DNA of 61,915 bases from contig JACQVH010000110.1 in the NCBI GenBank assembly GCA_016209895.1, forward strand, positions 1 to 61,915, given 5' to 3'. The position numbers and the translations under genes were made by a program. Positions 1 through 9,160 of the stretch are shown piece by piece (the stretch's first letter is position 1; each line of letters begins with the position of its first letter). The notes under the pieces are model-generated. The model was not told the origin of the DNA. It ran no database searches and saw only the letters and a program-made list of their open reading frames with translations. The DNA is from Candidatus Hydrogenedentota bacterium. GTDB taxonomy: Bacteria; Hydrogenedentota; Hydrogenedentia; Hydrogenedentales; SLHB01.

Positions 1-1
1 G

Positions 2-994
2 CATTACCTCGTACCGATGGACTTCCGGCCACATCAACGACGCGATCAACGTGCATTCATAATTGCGCTTATAGTCATTCCAACTACGGTCCGGGTTGTC
101 CTCCACCGGGTCGGCGAGAAACCAAAGCTTCTTGCTGGTGGGGCGCACCATCGCCAGCATCTGGCCGTATTCCAGGAAGGCCGTCTCGAATGTCCGCTCT
201 TTCTGTACTCCCCGATAGAAATTCGGTGTCCGCGCCGTGCCCGTCCACACCTGGGCGACGTAGCCGTCCAATTCCGGTATGTCTACCAGATGGGATTCGG
301 GGCTGACGATGCCCCAGTGCGCGTAGTTGATCATGCTGTGAGTCGGTACCACGCACTCCACGGATGTATTCTTTTCTTGTGCGCGATGTTTTGCCGCGGC
401 GAATACTTCCCGCAACGCCCGGAAATACAATTCGTACTTCAGCTTGCTGGCCCGGTATTGCGCACCCACGCTGCTGTCCGGGGCTTGCCACGGCTCTCCG
501 TGGAAGGCAGCCCATTCTTTCTTGAATGCCTCGCTCCAGCCGGTATTCGCCCAGTATTCCGGTTCTTCGAGATAAACGGCGCGGACGCCCTCGTCAACGG
601 CGCGTACTACCAGCCCTTTCATGTAATCCACGTAGCCCGGCGTGGGGACGTTATATCCGCAGTCCGTCCCGTGCATCCGCGACTGACCATCTTTCATCGT
701 CTGCACTTCGGTGGTCCTGAATTCCGTTCCGACGCCGAAGTAGTCGCCGTATCCGCCCCAAGCAATTCCCGTCATCATGCTCACGACATAGCCCCGATCT
801 CGCCACGATTTCAGACGCGCCGCGAAGCTGTCGTTCACGCCATAAACAATGGCCTCATCGGTCCCGATATCCACTTCCGGCGCGTACCCCGGATAAATCT
901 GGAACGTGGTCACATCCTCAAGCGCACTCGCTCCCCCTACGCAACTGATCATGAGTCCCGCTACGGCGAGGTAATCCCCCAATACACGAAACAT
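2..994 (-). CDS. Secreted TIM-barrel-like hydrolase, partial
   Basis: The gene reads leftwards off the window edge, so only the first 331 residues are present. It starts at an ATG preceded by a good GGAGGC ribosome site. The first 25 residues (MFRVLGDYLAVAGL... ending near ASA) look like a signal peptide. The body contains stretches such as AVYLEEPEYWANTGW and a later SLMWPEVHRYEV, which resemble the acidic-residue beta-strand ends of glycoside-hydrolase-like TIM barrels found in planctomycete and Hydrogenedentes genomes. I cannot assign a CAZy family or name the catalytic residues. It is divergent from the CgeB-type glycosyltransferase at 1062, with about 67 bp between them for both promoters. 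Function as a carbohydrate-active enzyme is inference from the style of the sequence only. Confidence 0.6.
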   Translation of the reverse strand, partial: MFRVLGDYLAVAGLMISCVGGASALEDVTTFQIYPGYAPEVDIGTDEAIVYGVNDSFAARLKSWRDRGYVVSMMTGIAWGGYGDYFGVGTEFRTTEVQTMKDGQSRMHGTDCGYNVPTPGYVDYMKGLVVRAVDEGVRAVYLEEPEYWANTGWSEAFKKEWAAFHGEPWQAPDSSVGAQYRASKLKYELYFRALREVFAAAKHRAQEKNTSVECVVPTHSMINYAHWGIVSPESHLVDIPELDGYVAQVWTGTARTPNFYRGVQKERTFETAFLEYGQMLAMVRPTSKKLWFLADPVEDNPDRSWNDYKRNYECTLIASLMWPEVHRYEVM

Positions 995-1061
995 CCTGCC
1001 TCCATTACCGTCTAGACCTGAGTTTGGCCTGATATGGCCCCCCAGAAGATAATAACCAACC

Positions 1062-2327
1062 ATGGACCAAATCAATAATGAGTCGCACAGGCCTGGATTC
1101 ATGGCAGACTCTCGCGCCCAGGAGCGCCCTCGGCTCGCCGTCACCAAGCGATTTCGCAAACTGTTGGCCTACGATAAGTTTGCCGACCCGGTCCCGCGCA
1201 TTTTGATTCCCAAGAGCTCCTACTGGCTGGACGATGCCTGGCGACGCGCGGCGGGTTCCCTAAACTGGCAAGTTCAGTCCGTACCGGTTGTCATGGAAGG
1301 TGTCCTGTCTCGCGACATGATCGCCAACTTCCTGGAAACACTCGCCACCTTTCGGCCCGATTTTATCCTCACCGTCAATCTGAGCGGCATGGACGATCAC
1401 GGTTTGTTCGCCCGGCTGTTCGAAGATATCAGGATTCCCTACGTCACATGGTTCGTGGACAACCCACGCACCATTCTCGGCGGACGCACCGGCTGTGCTT
1501 CGTTGTTCACGGTGGCCCTGACCTGGGACCGCTCCTATCGCGATTTCCTCGTTCAGGCCGGGTTTCCCGTGGTCGAGCACTTGCCGTTGGCTGTTGATCC
1601 CACCCTCTTCAATAGGGAACCGGCGGATACTTGGGAGCGCCCGGGCGGCTTCGTCGGAAACTCTGGTATTGCCCCGGCCGAGCGGGAATGGCTCTGGGTC
1701 AATGAACATCCTCCGCTGGCCGATGCGATACGTGCGGTACTGGATTGCGGCGTCGTGACACGTGAAAATTTTGCCGCGGGCCTTGAAGCGCTACTGTCCG
1801 CCGATTTGCTTGCCACGCTCGACCGGGACGAGAAACGCCATGCCGAATATCTCCTGTTCTTGGAAGGCAGTCGGCGGCTGCGGCACACCACCTTGCGGGT
1901 CGCGCATCCGGAAGGCGTCGAAATCCGCGGCGACCCAGAATGGAGACGCGATTTTCCCGCCGCCGGCGGGCTCGTCAATTACGAAAAGGAATTGCCGCGA
2001 TACTACCGCGAAACAGAAGTCAACTTGAACGTAACCAGTGTACAAATGCCCGCCACCGCAAATCAGCGCGTGTTCGATTGTCCCGCCACCGGTGGTTTCC
2101 TGCTCACCGACGCCCAAGCAGAACTGCAGGAGTTATTCGACGCCGAAAAGGAGGTGGCCCGCTATCATTCCCTCGACGAGTGCCGGGAACTCTTTCGCTC
2201 GTATCGCACCAACCCCCGCGCCCGCCGGGAATTGACCACTCGGGCCCGCAAACGAATTCTCGGCGAACACACCTACGCGCACCGCCTACAAAGGATGGTG
2301 TCGCTACTCAAACCAAGGTTCTCCTGA
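1062..2327 (+). CDS. CgeB-family glycosyltransferase (group 1-like)
   Basis: This 421-residue protein matches the CgeB / spore-protein YkvP type of glycosyltransferase (Glyco_trans_1_2 like). The N-terminal half carries a Rossmann-like segment with FRPDFILTVNLSGMD near residue 105 and YVTWFVDNP near 130, where the family has its aspartate-rich donor-binding loop. The C-terminal half has the diagnostic NQRVFDCPATGGFLLTD near residue 335, followed by an EKEVARY...R segment and a helical tail. It is expected to act in the cytoplasm on surface glycans or protein glycosylation; the substrate is unknown. It faces a paralogue at 2464-3669 tail to tail, and the two share all these motifs. The start is uncertain because no strong ribosome site precedes the ATG at 1062; an in-frame ATG at 1101 aligns better with the paralogue. 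Confidence 0.8.
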   Translation: MDQINNESHRPGFMADSRAQERPRLAVTKRFRKLLAYDKFADPVPRILIPKSSYWLDDAWRRAAGSLNWQVQSVPVVMEGVLSRDMIANFLETLATFRPDFILTVNLSGMDDHGLFARLFEDIRIPYVTWFVDNPRTILGGRTGCASLFTVALTWDRSYRDFLVQAGFPVVEHLPLAVDPTLFNREPADTWERPGGFVGNSGIAPAEREWLWVNEHPPLADAIRAVLDCGVVTRENFAAGLEALLSADLLATLDRDEKRHAEYLLFLEGSRRLRHTTLRVAHPEGVEIRGDPEWRRDFPAAGGLVNYEKELPRYYRETEVNLNVTSVQMPATANQRVFDCPATGGFLLTDAQAELQELFDAEKEVARYHSLDECRELFRSYRTNPRARRELTTRARKRILGEHTYAHRLQRMVSLLKPRFS

Positions 2328-2427
2328 CATCGGCCCTTCGTAGCTCCCATTGCAATGTGAGTGTTGCCAATCGTGTCGCGAGGCAAACCTAGGGCTTCCG
2401 GACCTCCCGTACCAACCCCGACCCTGC

Positions 2428-2455
2428 GTCATTCTGAGCGTCGGTATAAGAATCT
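2428..2455 (+). repeat. Dispersed GTCATTCTGAGCG repeat, single unit
   Basis: The unit starts GTCATTCTGAGCG and ends AAGAATCT. The same unit, in several copies and both orientations, lies at 13158-13245 and 21819-21942. Here it falls between the two convergent glycosyltransferase genes, ending about 9 bp from the stop codon of the minus-strand one. Confidence 0.6.
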
Positions 2456-2463
2456 CTTCCGCC

Positions 2464-3669
2464 TCAAGTGTATCTCTCTTCGAGGAACTTCTCCAGCGCC
2501 AGCAACCGGTGTCGGTGCGTATGGCGCGCGAGGATGCGACGCTGCGCCCGCTCGATGACTCCCTTGCGCTCTTCGGGATGCCGGAGGTAATAGGTAACTC
2601 TGTCCTTGAGTTCCCCGATGTCGGAATAGGTCACAACTTCTTGGCCCGTGTCGAACAATTCTTCCAAATCGCCCTGCGCGTCAGTGATCAAGAATCCGCC
2701 GGCGGCGGGACAATCGAACACGCGCTGATTCACCGCAGACTTCATCTGGAGACTCGTCGAATTCAGGTTGACCGCAGTAGACCGATAATACGGCGCCAAA
2801 TCGTCGAAATAACCCACCGGCCCGTCCGCAAGCTCGGTTACCTGCTTCCAGTGCGGATCGCCGCGCACCTCGATGCGAAGCGATTCCAGTGATTGCACCA
2901 GTTCACGCCGCTGGCGCCGCGTAGCCTCGTAAACCAGTAGCAGTTCCACGTCGCGCAGCGTCTCCTCGGAACAATCCGGCCGCGCATCCAGGTGGACCAC
3001 GTGCTCGATCCCCCGACTGAAATCCTCCCGGGTAACGCGGCCGCATTCGAACGCCTCTCGTACTGCTGCCGCGACCTCCGGCCACCGTTCCAGCCTTCGC
3101 CAAGCGTCCTGCGCGTGGTTAATCATCGAATGCCCGACAAAGGCCACGTCGCGCTCGAACCTATCGGATGGACCGCCATGAAAGATGCTCGGGTCCGTCG
3201 CCAGAGGCAAGAAGAGCACGTGCTGAAATCCGAGCCTTTCAAAGTGGGGGATATAGGCCCGTTCCCAACTCGCGGCGACGAGATAATGGGAGGGATATAC
3301 CTTCCGCTGGAACAGAATCATGCGTGGCGTGTCCGTGAACCAACTCACGTACGGGAGGCGCGCGTCCTCAAAAAAACGCGCAAACAGCCCTTCCTCGTCC
3401 ATACCCGCAAAATTCGAGGCCAGGATGAAGTCCGGTTTGAACTCGCCAATCGTTACAAACAGGGCGCGAATCTGCTCGCGCGTGAGGCCGCCGACCATGA
3501 CCGACGGCGCCTCAGCGACCTGCCAACCCAGGCTTTCCGCCGCATGTCGCCAACCCCGATCGAAGAAGTACTGCGTGTGTAGAATCAACAACCGCGTCTC
3601 GCCTGCAAACTTGGGATACGTCAACATCCGCCGTAGGCGGTCACTCCATCTCAGCCGCGCTTCGCCCAT
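2464..3669 (-). CDS. CgeB-family glycosyltransferase (paralogue)
   Basis: A 401-residue paralogue of the protein at 1062-2327, on the opposite strand. It repeats the same landmarks: FKPDFILASNFAGMD near residue 77, YVSWFTDTPR near 102, and NQRVFDCPAAGGFLITDAQ near 310, followed by TGQEVVTYSDIGEL. The family is the CgeB-like group of glycosyltransferases, probably using a nucleotide sugar in the cytoplasm for surface polysaccharide or glycoprotein decoration. No signal peptide or membrane segment is visible. The pair looks like an old duplication followed by inversion. The ATG at 3669 lacks a strong ribosome site but fits the family's N-terminus. Substrate and acceptor cannot be read from the sequence. 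Confidence 0.8.
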   Translation of the reverse strand: MGEARLRWSDRLRRMLTYPKFAGETRLLILHTQYFFDRGWRHAAESLGWQVAEAPSVMVGGLTREQIRALFVTIGEFKPDFILASNFAGMDEEGLFARFFEDARLPYVSWFTDTPRMILFQRKVYPSHYLVAASWERAYIPHFERLGFQHVLFLPLATDPSIFHGGPSDRFERDVAFVGHSMINHAQDAWRRLERWPEVAAAVREAFECGRVTREDFSRGIEHVVHLDARPDCSEETLRDVELLLVYEATRRQRRELVQSLESLRIEVRGDPHWKQVTELADGPVGYFDDLAPYYRSTAVNLNSTSLQMKSAVNQRVFDCPAAGGFLITDAQGDLEELFDTGQEVVTYSDIGELKDRVTYYLRHPEERKGVIERAQRRILARHTHRHRLLALEKFLEERYT

Positions 3670-3694
3670 CTCGACATCTCACTCTACGGGTAAT

Positions 3695-3766
3695 TATCGT
3701 AATCGAGTCTCGCAATCGAAACTCGTGTCCGTGATCGTACTCGCAATCGGACACCGTAATCGAGAC
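3695..3766. repeat. Degenerate short tandem array (TCGNNA-type units)
   Basis: About 72 bp of 6-7 nt units built around TCG, such as TCGTAA, TCGAGTC, TCGCAA and TCGAAAC. The segment GTAATCGAGTC near the left end recurs as GTAATCGAGAC at the right end. It fills most of the divergent promoter space between the glycosyltransferase at 3669 and dprA. Confidence 0.65.
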
Positions 3767-3865
3767 TATGCAAATCCACTTCCCGCATGCTATAGTCAGT
3801 TTCCGGCGGCAGGGGTGAAGGCGCCGCATTTCCAAACGGTTCCGCATGATTAGGTGGATGGAGAC

Positions 3866-5098
3866 ATGAGCGTCAGCGAAGCGCAGCGCGACTGGCTGGC
3901 CTTGGCGCTGGTGCCGGGCGTGGGCACCGCGCACTTTATCCGACTCCTCGCACGTTTTCGTACCGCCGGACAAGTCCTCCATGCGGGACGCGCCGCGCTC
4001 GAAGAAGTGGTTGGACCTTCGCTTGCTGAGCGGATTGCAGCCTATGTGCAAGTGGCGGACGTAGAAGGGCAACTGCGTTCGATGGCGCAGTGCCAGGCCA
4101 CGCTGATTACCATGGAAGACACGCCCTATCCGCCTCGATTAGCCGAGATATACGACCCGCCGCTGTTGCTATTCGTCCGCGGCGATCTACGCGAAGAAGA
4201 CCAGAATTGCGTCGCCATCGTGGGTACGCGCCGGGCGAGTCCGTACGGCATTCGCATGGCCGAGAAATTCGGACGCGAGCTGGGGGCACGCGGCATCACC
4301 GTCGTCAGCGGTATGGCGACCGGCATTGACGCCGCCGCACATCGCGGCGCTATTGAAGGCGGCGGCCGCACCATCGCGGTCCTGGGCAATGGCGTAGACG
4401 TGGTATATCCGCCGCAGAACGAAGCGCTCATGGCCGAGATCATTCAGCACGGATGCGTCCTATCGCAGTTTCCCATGGGTACCAGGCCGGCCCGCGGCCA
4501 TTTCCCGTATCGCAACCGTATCATCAGCGGACTTTCGCTCGGAACCCTCATCGTGGAAGCGCCTCACGACAGTGGCGCGCTCATTACTGCCCGGCAGGCC
4601 GCCGAACAAGGCCGCGAAGTCTTCGCCATCCCCGGTCAAGTCGGTATGAAAAACAGCGAGGGCCCCCATGCGCTCATCCGCGAGGGCGCCAAGTTGGTCG
4701 AAACCGTAGACGATATTCTGGTCGAGTTGGACCTGCCGGAAGAGATTCGGCCTACACCATCTATTGTTGCCCCGACCCCCGCCGAAGAGATGTCCATGGC
4801 GTCTGACCTGTCCGTCGGGTCCGACAAGTCCGACAAAACCCCGCGACCCGCTCCCGTTCCCCGGAAAGCCACGGCCGTCGCGCCTCTCCCTCCGACACCC
4901 CCTCCGCCGGTGGTTCAGCCCCCTGGCTCGCCGCTCGAAAAACGCGTCTTGTCGGCGCTTTCGCCGAGTGGCTCATACGTGGATGAGATCGCAGCAACCT
5001 GTCGCATCTCCGTGTCCGAAGCCTTGAGTTCTCTTACCGTTCTCGAACTCAAGGGCCTTGTCCGGCAATTCAGTGGGAAACGTTTTGCGCCCCGGTAA
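3866..5098 (+). CDS. dprA: DNA-protecting protein DprA
   Basis: DprA binds incoming single-stranded DNA and loads RecA during natural transformation. The Rossmann-like core is clear: GTRRASPYG near residue 116, VSGMATGIDAAAHRGA near 144, LGNGVDVVYPPQN near 168, then the FPMGTRP...FPYRNRIISGLS loop and EAPHDSGALITA that define the family. The C-terminal 65 residues form the usual winged-helix (DML1-like) domain. A proline-rich linker at about residues 310-350 joins the two. Its DNA at 4801-4838 is a GTCCGAC-type heptamer repeat encoding a Ser-Asp-Lys run, related to the array at 9161. I chose ATG 3866 because AGGTGG lies 8 nt upstream; a GTG at 3854 is the alternative. The 3' end overlaps lpxK. 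Confidence 0.92.
   Translation: MSVSEAQRDWLALALVPGVGTAHFIRLLARFRTAGQVLHAGRAALEEVVGPSLAERIAAYVQVADVEGQLRSMAQCQATLITMEDTPYPPRLAEIYDPPLLLFVRGDLREEDQNCVAIVGTRRASPYGIRMAEKFGRELGARGITVVSGMATGIDAAAHRGAIEGGGRTIAVLGNGVDVVYPPQNEALMAEIIQHGCVLSQFPMGTRPARGHFPYRNRIISGLSLGTLIVEAPHDSGALITARQAAEQGREVFAIPGQVGMKNSEGPHALIREGAKLVETVDDILVELDLPEEIRPTPSIVAPTPAEEMSMASDLSVGSDKSDKTPRPAPVPRKATAVAPLPPTPPPPVVQPPGSPLEKRVLSALSPSGSYVDEIAATCRISVSEALSSLTVLELKGLVRQFSGKRFAPR
4801..4838 (+). repeat. GTCCGAC-type repeat inside dprA linker
   Basis: Short units GTCTGAC, GGTCCGAC and AAGTCCGAC repeat within the coding sequence and encode residues 313-324 of DprA (SDLSVGSDKSDK). The intergenic array at 9161-9197 is built from the same words. 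It does not disturb the reading frame. Confidence 0.5.
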
Positions 5099-6092
5099 TT
5101 CACCGTTGCACGCTCTGTCTGAAAAGGTGCGACGCGGTGAACCCATTCCCCGAACTCTCCGCGCAATCCTTTCCGCGGCCACACCGGTCACCCGCTTCGG
5201 CATGTGGCTCCGACTTAGCAAGCCACGCGTGCGCGTGCCGGCGCAGGTCATTAGCTTCGGCAATCTGACCGTCGGCGGCACGGGAAAGACACCGGCCGTG
5301 ATCGAGCGGGCTCGGGCCGAGATAGCCGCCGGACGTCGAGTCGCCGTTCTCACGCGCGGCTACGGGGGTCGGGAATCGCGTTCGCCCATTGTTGGCGAAC
5401 CTGACACCTCGATACCTCTCAACTGGCAAGTCTTTGGCGACGAACCGGCATTGATCGCCCGGAAAGTGCCAAGCGCTGTGATCGTAAGAGGGTCCGACCG
5501 AATCGCGGCCGCGCAACTCGCCATCGAACGCTATGGGTGCAACGTCCTGTTGCTCGACGACGGCTTCCAATACGTGCGGTTGGAACGGGATGAAAACGTG
5601 GTCCTGATTGACGCGACTAATCCCTTCGGCAACGGCCGGCTTCTTCCACGAGGCATCCTTCGAGAACCGGTCAGCGCGCTTCGCCGAGCCAGTCACATCA
5701 TGATTACCCACTGTGATTTGGCCTCAGACCTCGACAGACTCTTGGAGAATCTCAGAGAAATCTGTCCGGATAAACCAATCCGGCGCACGCATCACGCGCC
5801 GACCGGATTGTGGCGGCCCAGCGACGGTTCGTTCTTACCTCTGAGCGCCATCCGGGGCCAGGAAGTAGCGGTTGTCTGCGGTATCGGTAATCCCGATGTG
5901 TTTATTAAGACCGTGGAACTGCTCGGCGCAAAGATTTCGGCGAACCGCATCTTCCCCGACCATCACCCGTATCAACCGGGGGACATTCCTAAGGCTTCGC
6001 TCCTGATCACAACGGAGAAAGATGCCATACGCATGAATGTGCCGGCGGAGAACGTCCTCGCTTTGTGCGTCGAATTGCAAGACTACGTGTGA
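5073..6092 (+). CDS. lpxK: Tetraacyldisaccharide 4'-kinase LpxK
   Basis: LpxK phosphorylates the 4' position of the lipid A disaccharide on the inner face of the cytoplasmic membrane. The protein has the family P-loop GNLTVGGTGKTP near residue 65, followed by VAVLTRGYGG, then LLLDDGFQYVRLERD with the conserved DDGFQ, LLPRGILREP, the late FPDHHPYQPGD and the terminal TTEKDAIR. The order and spacing match the family and the length (about 339 aa) is normal. The start is ambiguous: GTG 5073 is used here; TTG 5058 and TTG 5106 are alternatives and none has a convincing ribosome site. It overlaps the 3' end of dprA, suggesting translational coupling. Its presence indicates a lipid A outer membrane. 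Confidence 0.9.
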   Translation: MGNVLRPGNSPLHALSEKVRRGEPIPRTLRAILSAATPVTRFGMWLRLSKPRVRVPAQVISFGNLTVGGTGKTPAVIERARAEIAAGRRVAVLTRGYGGRESRSPIVGEPDTSIPLNWQVFGDEPALIARKVPSAVIVRGSDRIAAAQLAIERYGCNVLLLDDGFQYVRLERDENVVLIDATNPFGNGRLLPRGILREPVSALRRASHIMITHCDLASDLDRLLENLREICPDKPIRRTHHAPTGLWRPSDGSFLPLSAIRGQEVAVVCGIGNPDVFIKTVELLGAKISANRIFPDHHPYQPGDIPKASLLITTEKDAIRMNVPAENVLALCVELQDYV

Positions 6093-6128
6093 AACAACAA
6101 TTACACTTTATCTAATAGGAAGGGAATC

Positions 6129-9100
6129 ATGAATCTCATGGCGTCGGTTTGGGTAATGGTCTTGTTTCTCGCTCTTCCCGGCGAAATTCCCCAACAACTT
6201 GCTGTCAGCGGAAGGGGAATCGCGCGAATTTTGGGAGTCCGCGCGCAGCGGCTTCACACGGTCGAGTTTCGCAATGAGGTCGCGGGCCGTAAACTTCGTA
6301 CTGCCGGACCCGAGTTCGTTTTAACGTGGGGAAAAGGCGACACGGCAACCAGCGATGATTTCCACGTGCGAGAGCTCAAGGCGTTCGGTACAGGGGTTCG
6401 CGCCGTCCTCGAAAGCCGCGAACTCGGCCTACGTGCCGAGCTATCGTACTACCCGGCAGCGGACGGACCTTGGATTTACAAAGAAGTGAAGCTCACGAAT
6501 CTCGGGGACCAGCCGTTTCTTCTCCGCACCATCGAAGTCGAGCATCTTGCGGTGACTGACGAATCCATTAAGTTTGCAGTGAATCCGGGATTCCCTTTGC
6601 TCGGCGATTGGGGCCAACCGGTCTTCACCGAGTCTCTTTGGTTTGGATTGGAATTCCCTGCAGCGCGGTCCAGCGCCACCCCCGACGGAGTGATCTTCCT
6701 CCGGCATTACCCGGGTACCGAGATCGCTCCGGGTCAGAGCTACACCACGAAACAGGCGGTAATTGGAGCCGTGAGAGCTGGCGAAATCGCCGACGGCTTT
6801 CAAGCGTACGTCGGTACCTTGCCGCAATGGAACGACGTACCGAAGGCTCGCATCTATTGGAATGGTTTCCGCGTGATCAAACCGCCGAACCGTTTGTCGC
6901 AAGGCCTAAACATGCTCGAATACGCCCGCCGTTTGAAGGAAGATACCGGTTTTGTCTTCGACGGCTGGACCTACGACGCCGGATTCGATATGTACCGGCC
7001 CGACAACCTGTTTGTGCCGAACGAGCCCGAAATCTGGGACCGCACCGCAGAAGCCCTGAAACCGTTGGGCATTCCTCTCGGGATCTGGTGGAGTTTCTCC
7101 TGCATTTTCGACACGCCCACGCACGCCTGGGGCATAACCCAAGGCTACGAATTGCAGCACGACCACGCCTATTGCCTCGCCGGACCGAAGTACTTTGCGG
7201 CGATCAAATCCCGATTGGAGGAGGTGGTCTCCAAGTACGGCGTTGGCGCCATCAACTTCGATGGCATGTACTGGGGTCAGGGTTTCGGATGCAACACGGA
7301 GGGCCATGGACATCTCATTGGGGAAGGTTCCGAAGCCGGTGTTTACGCGACCGACCGCGTCGTCGAAAACAAGCTCAAGATATTCGAAGCCTTGCGCCGA
7401 ATTAACCCAAACATCGTGCTCGACCTCTTTGTCTGCAACGAATGGGCCAGTCCATGGTGGCTCACGCAGTTGGATGGCGTCCACACCGTCGCCGGTGACA
7501 CGTTGGGTTGCGATATCCCCTCGCCTTGGCTCCGCGACGAACTCATCACCGTGCGCGATATCCAGGTGTTCGACGAGCACCGGAATCTGCGCCGACAATT
7601 TCCGCTCTGGGCCGAAGACCTTTACGGCACCCAGGTCCGCCGCGACCACCTTATTGACGGTATCACGGTCACCGGCGAAGATATGACGGCGCGCTGGGAA
7701 GACGAATACGTCATGGCCCTCGCGGGTCGCGGCGCCATTTCCAATCACATTATCTGTTGCGACTTGGAAACCCTCGCAAACTCTCGCAGTGGGCTGGAGT
7801 TTTTGGGCAAAGTCGGAAACTGGGTGCGCACGAACGTGTTGCTTTACCGTGATTTTCGCCTGTTAGGCGGCTCGCCTTCCCTTCGCCAACCCTACGGTTA
7901 TTGCCACGGCGACAGCCAAGGCAGGTGCCTCGTCGCGTTGCGAAATCCCTGGATTGATCCACGCGTGTTTCGCTTGAGACTGAATGAAGAACTGGGCCTT
8001 GAGCCATCTTCCGAAAACTACTTCGTCAACGTGGTCTATCCCTATCGAAAGACCTTTCCAGCGGCGGTCTACGGCGAAACCGTGGACGTCTCGTTGCAGG
8101 ACTACGAGGTCATGCTACTCGAAGTCCGGGCCGCGTCACGCCAGTTTCCCGCCGTACCCGCGGATAAAAGATGGGATGTGGATTCGAGCGGGAATCTCCT
8201 CGTATTCGACGAACCTGAAGGTGAAGAAGTTCCGATTGGACGCTTGACAGCACGAACTGCGCCGGGAGAAATCTTCATCGCGGGGTTGGTTACCGTACCG
8301 TCCGATGTTGCCGAGGCCGAGGTGCAGCTAATGCTGAAGCCTTCCGGCTCGACTCCCCCTGAGCCCAAGATCCTCTGCAATGGTTCCTCCCCGGCGGTCG
8401 AGTTTCACCGCCGCGACCGCCAGAAGGGCGGCGATGCCTGGGCGCTCATCCCGTTGCGTCCGGGAAAGAACACACTGAGAATCACTGTGCCCGGTAAGGG
8501 AAACCTGCAGGTCGGAGCATGGTGCGTAGCCACCCGCAAATTAGCGCCAACAACTACCGTTGTCGCCGCGAAACTGAACGAAACTCTCTTTCCGGTTCAC
8601 GCGCCCAACGAGACCCGTGAGATATGCACGTTGCTTGCACCCGGCAACTACTCGATAGCGTTGGGTCCGGTGCCAAAACGTCGGATTCTATACTTGTCCG
8701 AACTTGCGAATCGCTGCGTCGAAGCCAACACTGGTTTCGGAACCGTCGGCTGGAACGCTTCCGGCTGGACCGATGACCCCGGGCTGAGAATCGGGAGAGA
8801 GGAGTATCGGAACGGCATGGGCATTCATGCCCCGGCGACGCTCGTCTTCGATATTGCGGGCGAATTCGCCCACTTTCGCGCGAAGGTCGGCCTGCACGGC
8901 ATCCCCGCGGAAAAGAAGGCCGACCGGTCAAAAATCGGTAGCTGCGGTTTCATCGTCGAAGGCGACGGCAGAACGCTCCTGACAACGCCCGTGCGCAAAG
9001 AAGGTGATCCGCCTTACGCCGTCGAAACCGACATCCGCGGCGTCAAAATCCTGACCCTTCGCACCACCGACGCCGGCGACTCGAACTGGGACGACTTCGC

Positions 9101-9134
9101 CACCTGGGCCGAAGCCCGTGTCGAGAGACAGTAA
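6129..9134 (+). CDS. GH36-like alpha-galactosidase-type hydrolase with NPCBM domain
   Basis: A 1001-residue secreted protein starting with a hydrophobic signal segment (residues 4-17) after a strong AGGAAGGG ribosome site. Residues about 30-230 form a beta-sandwich-like domain, as in the N-terminal domain of GH36/GH27-type enzymes. The central TIM barrel has IYWNGFRVIKPP near 240, FDGWTYDAGFDMYR near 280, GIWWSFSC near 320, and INFDGMYWGQG near 377, where the aspartate is the likely nucleophile. VAGDTLGCDIPSPWL near 455 may carry the acid/base. The last about 145 residues (from roughly 855: ELANRC..., GMGIHAPATLVFDI, DDFATWAEARVE) are a clear NPCBM carbohydrate-binding module. Substrate is inferred: an alpha-galactoside or related glycan, consistent with the nearby GH4 gene. 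Exact family membership is uncertain. Confidence 0.75.
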   Translation: MNLMASVWVMVLFLALPGEIPQQLAVSGRGIARILGVRAQRLHTVEFRNEVAGRKLRTAGPEFVLTWGKGDTATSDDFHVRELKAFGTGVRAVLESRELGLRAELSYYPAADGPWIYKEVKLTNLGDQPFLLRTIEVEHLAVTDESIKFAVNPGFPLLGDWGQPVFTESLWFGLEFPAARSSATPDGVIFLRHYPGTEIAPGQSYTTKQAVIGAVRAGEIADGFQAYVGTLPQWNDVPKARIYWNGFRVIKPPNRLSQGLNMLEYARRLKEDTGFVFDGWTYDAGFDMYRPDNLFVPNEPEIWDRTAEALKPLGIPLGIWWSFSCIFDTPTHAWGITQGYELQHDHAYCLAGPKYFAAIKSRLEEVVSKYGVGAINFDGMYWGQGFGCNTEGHGHLIGEGSEAGVYATDRVVENKLKIFEALRRINPNIVLDLFVCNEWASPWWLTQLDGVHTVAGDTLGCDIPSPWLRDELITVRDIQVFDEHRNLRRQFPLWAEDLYGTQVRRDHLIDGITVTGEDMTARWEDEYVMALAGRGAISNHIICCDLETLANSRSGLEFLGKVGNWVRTNVLLYRDFRLLGGSPSLRQPYGYCHGDSQGRCLVALRNPWIDPRVFRLRLNEELGLEPSSENYFVNVVYPYRKTFPAAVYGETVDVSLQDYEVMLLEVRAASRQFPAVPADKRWDVDSSGNLLVFDEPEGEEVPIGRLTARTAPGEIFIAGLVTVPSDVAEAEVQLMLKPSGSTPPEPKILCNGSSPAVEFHRRDRQKGGDAWALIPLRPGKNTLRITVPGKGNLQVGAWCVATRKLAPTTTVVAAKLNETLFPVHAPNETREICTLLAPGNYSIALGPVPKRRILYLSELANRCVEANTGFGTVGWNASGWTDDPGLRIGREEYRNGMGIHAPATLVFDIAGEFAHFRAKVGLHGIPAEKKADRSKIGSCGFIVEGDGRTLLTTPVRKEGDPPYAVETDIRGVKILTLRTTDAGDSNWDDFATWAEARVERQ

Positions 9135-9160
9135 GCAAGAGATATTTCGCACAACTCTTC

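Noticed and set aside
17..1015. Long open frame on the plus strand at the left edge
   Set aside because: The minus strand carries a better gene with signal peptide, ribosome site and protein-like composition running off the edge; the plus frame is its shadow.
3695..3766. CRISPR-like array
   Set aside because: Units are 6-7 nt and degenerate with no spacers; not a CRISPR.
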